A model generated the notes under the pieces. That model ran no database searches, was not told the DNA's origin, and saw only the letters and a program-made list of their open reading frames with translations. Both the position numbers and the translations under genes were made by a program. Source: Dehalococcoidia bacterium (GTDB lineage Bacteria; Chloroflexota; Dehalococcoidia; Dehalococcoidales; UBA1222). From it: 8,351 nt of DNA. The first letter of the stretch is position 1; every line of letters begins with the position of its first letter. This document shows positions 5,401-8,351 of the stretch, piece by piece. The stretch is from assembly GCA_009779655.1 (NCBI GenBank), contig WRDV01000041.1, forward strand, positions 1 through 8,351. The letters are read 5' to 3'.

Positions 5401-6645
5401 TCACTGAGTTTCTCCCCATAAACCATCTTTGTAAATTTTAAGCAATCTAACACTACCAATAGTGTTAGTCAAATCATCGCCGCCAGATGCATAAACGCGG
5501 ACATACTGTGACGTATAGCCGCTCAATACCCCGTTTTGCGATTGTTCCCACAGCACAAGTAATTCGCGGTCTACAAAACGCGAGTTGAAAATACGAGATT
5601 CTTCTTTTGCCAGCGCCAGCATACAACACACACGTTTTTTCTTAACAAAGGCTGAAACCTGTCCTTCCATCATAGCCGCCTCAGTGCCAGGACGTGGCGA
5701 ATATGGAAACACGTTAATACGTGCAAATCCTATATTGCAGCAAAAATCCACGGTCTCATGGAACTCGTCCTCCGTTTCACCAGGGAAACCTACTATAACA
5801 TCCGTGGTAACAGCGACATCCGGAATAACCGCCTTAATAAGTGTCAGCGCATTTTTATAGTCAGCGCCGGAATAACCGCGCTTCATGCGCCGTAACACGC
5901 TGTCTGCGCCGCTCTGTAGCGACATATGAAAATGGCGGCACAAGCGCTGGCTGTGCCACAATGCCAGTAAGTCCGGAGTAATTTCGTACGGCTGCAATGA
6001 AGAAATGCGCAAACGCTCAATTGTGGTATTTTCAAGTATTTGCTGCAACAATTCTTTTATTTTCATACCATCCGCATTAAATGAACCTATTTCGGTGCCT
6101 GTAAGCACCACTTCGCGATAACCTTCCTTAGCTCGCTTCTTCACATCAGACAACACCTCGCACACAGGCACACTTTTCTCGCGCCCGCGCACCTGCGGCA
6201 CAATACAGTAAGAACAGCGCCAATTGCAGCCGTCTTGCACTTTGATAAGGGCACGTGTGCGGTTATAAGCTAACGCATGTCTGCAGCCGCCGGAAAGAGC
6301 GAACTTATCCCGTATGATTTGCGGCAAGCGCAGTTTGCCCTCATTGCCAAGCACCAAATCTACTCCTAGAGCCCTCAACATTTGCGCCGCGTACTCTGCA
6401 TAACAGCCAATAGCCACAGTCATAACATGCGGGTTACGACGTTTGGCCATTCTTAACAAGTGCCGACTTTTGCGATCGGCAACATGCGTCACAGAACAAG
6501 TATTAAGAATATAGACATCTGGCTGTTCCTCCGGCAGCACTAGGCGGCAGCCTGTTGCCATCAGTTGCCGCGCCAGCATCTCAGACTCAGCTTGATTCAG
6601 CTTACAGCCCAGCGTCTCAATAGCAACACGGATATCCTGTGGCAT
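5401..6645 (-). CDS. mtaB: tRNA (N6-threonylcarbamoyladenosine(37)-C2)-methylthiotransferase MtaB
   Basis: This radical-SAM enzyme adds a methylthio group to t6A37 of tRNAs that read ANN codons, giving ms2t6A. The 414 residues match the family length. The N-terminal MTTase (UPF0004) domain has TLGCKLNQAESE (11-22), NTCSVTHVADRKSRHLLR (48-65) and IGCYAE (79-84), so C14, C50 and C81 should hold the auxiliary 4Fe-4S cluster. The radical-SAM core has CNWRCSYC (140-147), with C140, C144 and C147 as the SAM cluster, followed by IVPQVRGREKS. VVLTGTEIG (179-187), SLQSGADSVLRRMKRGY (242-258) and DVIVGFPGETEDEF (282-295) continue the barrel. The C-terminal region (about 355-405) is TRAM-like. NQAESE and TGTEIG favour MtaB over MiaB or RimO. 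Start ATG 6645 has an upstream in-frame stop within four codons and no Shine-Dalgarno sequence; it seems to be leaderless. It precedes the DUF2148 gene and diverges from fabF. Confidence 0.93.
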   Translation of the reverse strand: MPQDIRVAIETLGCKLNQAESEMLARQLMATGCRLVLPEEQPDVYILNTCSVTHVADRKSRHLLRMAKRRNPHVMTVAIGCYAEYAAQMLRALGVDLVLGNEGKLRLPQIIRDKFALSGGCRHALAYNRTRALIKVQDGCNWRCSYCIVPQVRGREKSVPVCEVLSDVKKRAKEGYREVVLTGTEIGSFNADGMKIKELLQQILENTTIERLRISSLQPYEITPDLLALWHSQRLCRHFHMSLQSGADSVLRRMKRGYSGADYKNALTLIKAVIPDVAVTTDVIVGFPGETEDEFHETVDFCCNIGFARINVFPYSPRPGTEAAMMEGQVSAFVKKKRVCCMLALAKEESRIFNSRFVDRELLVLWEQSQNGVLSGYTSQYVRVYASGGDDLTNTIGSVRLLKIYKDGLWGETQ

Positions 6646-6653
6646 AACACAGC

Positions 6654-6662
6654 ATTATAACA
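6654..6662 (-). promoter_or_regulatory. Extended -10 promoter immediately upstream of mtaB
   Basis: Minus strand TGTTATAAT (6662-6654) is a perfect extended -10 (TGnTATAAT). It ends 8 nt before the ATG at 6645, which would place transcription start at or next to the start codon. No good -35 is seen, which extended -10 promoters tolerate. An alternative, weaker pair TTGATG (6714-6709) and AATACT (6690-6685), 18 nt apart, lies farther upstream. Confidence 0.5.
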
Positions 6663-6689
6663 GAGAGTATCCCAAAGCGTGTTTAGTAT

Positions 6690-6759
6690 TAAAACAACAG
6701 GCACTTTTCATCAAAAATGCATGTCGCTGACAAGTAATACCCAAACCTGTGTTGTTTTA
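6690..6759. repeat. Inverted repeat in the mtaB-fabF divergent region
   Basis: TAAAACAACA at 6690-6699 has its exact reverse complement TGTTGTTTTA at 6750-6759, with centres 60 bp apart. The arms overlap or abut the candidate -10 of the upstream mtaB promoter and the candidate -35 of fabF. It could be a pair of protein half-sites; the arms are AT-rich and short, so chance is possible. Confidence 0.35.
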
Positions 6760-6780
6760 CAGCATATTCATTTCTATGCT
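6752..6780 (+). promoter_or_regulatory. Candidate promoter of fabF-recJ
   Basis: TTGTTT (6752-6757), a 17-nt spacer and TATGCT (6775-6780). An overlapping alternative is TTTACA (6756-6761), 18 nt, TAAAGT (6780-6785). Either gives a leader of about 30 nt. That leader contains no good Shine-Dalgarno sequence before the ATG at 6821. Confidence 0.4.
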
Positions 6781-6820
6781 AAAGTAGGCTCAAATCAGAC
6801 CAGCTCATTAAGTAATATTT

Positions 6821-8080
6821 ATGTCAAATACAAATCATAGAGTTGTCATCACCGGCATAGGAATGCTTACCCCTCTTGGGCTGGATAGCACCAGTACGTG
6901 GCAGGCATTAATAGCCGGGGAAAGCGGTATCGCCTCCATCACACACTTTGATACGTCACGGCATAAAACTAAAATTGCCGGTGAAGTAAAAGGCTTTGAG
7001 CCAGCCTCCTATATGAGCATTAAGGAAGCTAAGCGCATGGATCGTTTCGCCCAAATGGCAGTTGCAGCAGCCAAACAGGCACTGGCACAATCTAAGCTTG
7101 TTATTGACTCATCCAATGCTTTTAACATTGGCGTTATCATCGGTAGCGGCATAGGCGGCATTAACACTTTACTGGAACAAGCGCGCGTGCTTATTGATAA
7201 AGGGCCGGAGCGACTCAGTCCTTTTACTGTGCCCATGATGACCGCCGATGTGGCAGCCGGACATGTTTCCATTATGCTTGGAGCGAAAGGCCCTAATTTT
7301 TGCACTATGTCGGCCTGTGCCTCTGGATCAGATGCCATAGGCATCGCATATGAAATGATCAAGCGCGGGGACGTTTCTGCTATATTTGCCGGAGGAGCAG
7401 AGGCTGCCATCAATCCAATCGGCATAGCCGGGTTTAACGCTCTAAAAGGACTCTCAACCAACAATGAAAACCCACTGACAGCATCTCGCCCATTTGATGC
7501 CACGCGCGATGGCTTCATAATGAGCGAGGGCTCAGCGGTATTACTGCTGGAAAGCGCAGAACACGCGCTGCAACGCGAAGCGAATATCATTGCCGAAATA
7601 GTCTCTTATGGCGCTAGCGCCGATGCTTACCATATGACTCAGCCGGCCGCAGACGGGGAAGGAGGACTGCGTAGCATGAAAAGTGCGCTTACGCGCGCCG
7701 ACTTAGCGCCTGATAAAATAGACTACATCAACGCTCATGGCACCTCCACACAACTTAACGACAAAATGGAAACACGTGCAATCAAAAGTGTTTTCAAAAA
7801 CTGTGCCTACAAAATCCCTATAAGCTCAACGAAATCCATGACAGGGCACCTCCTTGGAGCAGCAGGCGCGTTGGAAGCAGCGTTCTGCGCCATAATAGTC
7901 AACGAAGGAATTATTCCGCCTACAATCAATTTGCATACCCCTGATCCTGACTGCGATCTTGACTATGTGCCAAACCATGCACGCCGTCAGAAAGTGTCTT
8001 TTGCTCTTTCTAATGCTTTCGGCTTCGGCGGACACAACTCCACACTCATCATCGGGCGCTATAGTGAGGCACTCGCTTGA
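6821..8080 (+). CDS. fabF: 3-oxoacyl-[acyl-carrier-protein] synthase II (FabF)
   Basis: FabF condenses malonyl-ACP with an acyl-ACP, the chain-elongation step of type II fatty acid synthesis in the cytoplasm. The 419 residues match the usual 410-415 of the family. The N-terminus RVVITGIGMLTPLG (7-20) is the standard thiolase-fold start. The catalytic set is intact: nucleophile C166 in MSACASGS, H306 in NAHGTST, K338 in SSTKSM and H343 in TGHLLGAAGALE. The closing FALSNAFGFGGHN (394-406) is also diagnostic. Start ATG 6821 fits the family N-terminus although the upstream sequence (TTAAGTAATATTT) has only a poor ribosome binding site. No acpP or other fab genes lie next to it here; instead the stop codon overlaps the start of recJ, and mtaB diverges. 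KAS I (FabB) is less likely given these motifs and the likely organism. Confidence 0.95.
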   Translation: MSNTNHRVVITGIGMLTPLGLDSTSTWQALIAGESGIASITHFDTSRHKTKIAGEVKGFEPASYMSIKEAKRMDRFAQMAVAAAKQALAQSKLVIDSSNAFNIGVIIGSGIGGINTLLEQARVLIDKGPERLSPFTVPMMTADVAAGHVSIMLGAKGPNFCTMSACASGSDAIGIAYEMIKRGDVSAIFAGGAEAAINPIGIAGFNALKGLSTNNENPLTASRPFDATRDGFIMSEGSAVLLLESAEHALQREANIIAEIVSYGASADAYHMTQPAADGEGGLRSMKSALTRADLAPDKIDYINAHGTSTQLNDKMETRAIKSVFKNCAYKIPISSTKSMTGHLLGAAGALEAAFCAIIVNEGIIPPTINLHTPDPDCDLDYVPNHARRQKVSFALSNAFGFGGHNSTLIIGRYSEALA

Positions 8081-8351
8081 GCCGCAACCGCTGGCATATT
8101 CTGCCACCGCTACCAGAGCAGCATACTCTTAATGCGTTATATGCGCCACTCTTGGCGCAGTTGCTATTTAACAGAGGAATATATCAAACTGATAAAGCAG
8201 AGTCTTTTTTCAGCGCGGACAAACATATCTGCACAGATCCATGGCTATTACCAGACATAGACAAGGCCGTAACACGTATTCAAAAAGCCATCCTGAGCGG
8301 TGAGCAAATCGCAGTCTACGGCGACTTTGATGTAGACGGTATCAGCGCCAC
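8077..8351 (+). CDS. recJ: Single-stranded-DNA-specific exonuclease RecJ, N-terminal part (3'-truncated)
   Basis: RecJ degrades single-stranded DNA 5' to 3' in recombination and mismatch repair. The window holds 91 complete codons from a TTG at 8077, whose bases overlap the fabF TGA (TTGA, 4-nt overlap). An in-frame TGA at 8065-8067 excludes starts farther upstream, and a weak AGTGAGG at 8063-8069 could act as ribosome binding site. The visible protein follows the RecJ N-terminal pattern: RW.ILPPLP (5-13), a helix to LLFNRGI (29-35), FFSADKHICTDPWLLPDIDKA (44-64), RIQKAI (67-72), then motif I of the DHH phosphoesterase domain, VYGDFDVDGISA (80-91). The aspartates D83, D85 and D87 are the expected metal-binding motif, with F and V in place of the common Y and A. 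The rest of the gene lies beyond the right edge. Overlap suggests translational coupling to fabF. Confidence 0.9.
   Translation, partial: MSRNRWHILPPLPEQHTLNALYAPLLAQLLFNRGIYQTDKAESFFSADKHICTDPWLLPDIDKAVTRIQKAILSGEQIAVYGDFDVDGISA

Noticed and set aside
7009..7590. Minus-strand open frame of 193 residues
   Set aside because: Antisense to the fabF catalytic region; no homology pattern of its own.
8071..8110. Possible frameshift joining fabF and recJ
   Set aside because: fabF is full length with a normal C-terminus, and recJ has its own start and typical N-terminus; the overlap is ordinary coupling.

Overview
The window looks like chromosomal DNA of a low-to-moderate GC Gram-positive-type (Firmicutes/Clostridia-like) bacterium. 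The evidence is a DegV family protein, strong AGGAGG-type ribosome binding sites about 8 nt before several starts, GTG/TTG starts, a Cys-rich DUF2148 protein typical of anaerobes, and an MtaB-type (not RimO-type) methylthiotransferase. I cannot name the genus from sequence alone.

Layout from left to right: (1) the 3' part of a small membrane protein with a probable bacterial PH-like domain (+), cut by the left edge; (2) a 230-nt spacer with a possible minus-strand promoter and a weak terminator; (3) a DegV family fatty-acid-binding protein (-); (4) a divergent spacer with a good promoter for tRNA-His(GTG) (+); (5) a large secreted, membrane-anchored GLUG-repeat/MBG-domain surface protein (+), ended by a perfect 19-bp hairpin; (6) tRNA-Arg(TCG) (+); (7) a DUF2148 ferredoxin-like protein (-) downstream of (8) the tRNA methylthiotransferase MtaB (-); (9) a 175-nt divergent promoter region; (10) FabF, 3-oxoacyl-ACP synthase II (+), overlapping by 4 nt (11) the 5' part of recJ (+), cut by the right edge.

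Most of the content is housekeeping: tRNA supply and modification (two tRNAs, MtaB), fatty acid supply (FabF, DegV) and DNA repair (RecJ). The least ordinary element is the GLUG/MBG surface protein, which sits alone between two tRNA genes and carries about eleven near-regular repeats, most with one cysteine. I do not see a CRISPR array, IS element, phage genes or a recognisable defence or toxin system. Regulatory points worth checking are the apparent leaderless start of mtaB, the probable co-transcription of tRNA-His with the surface-protein gene, and a possible short RNA left of degV.
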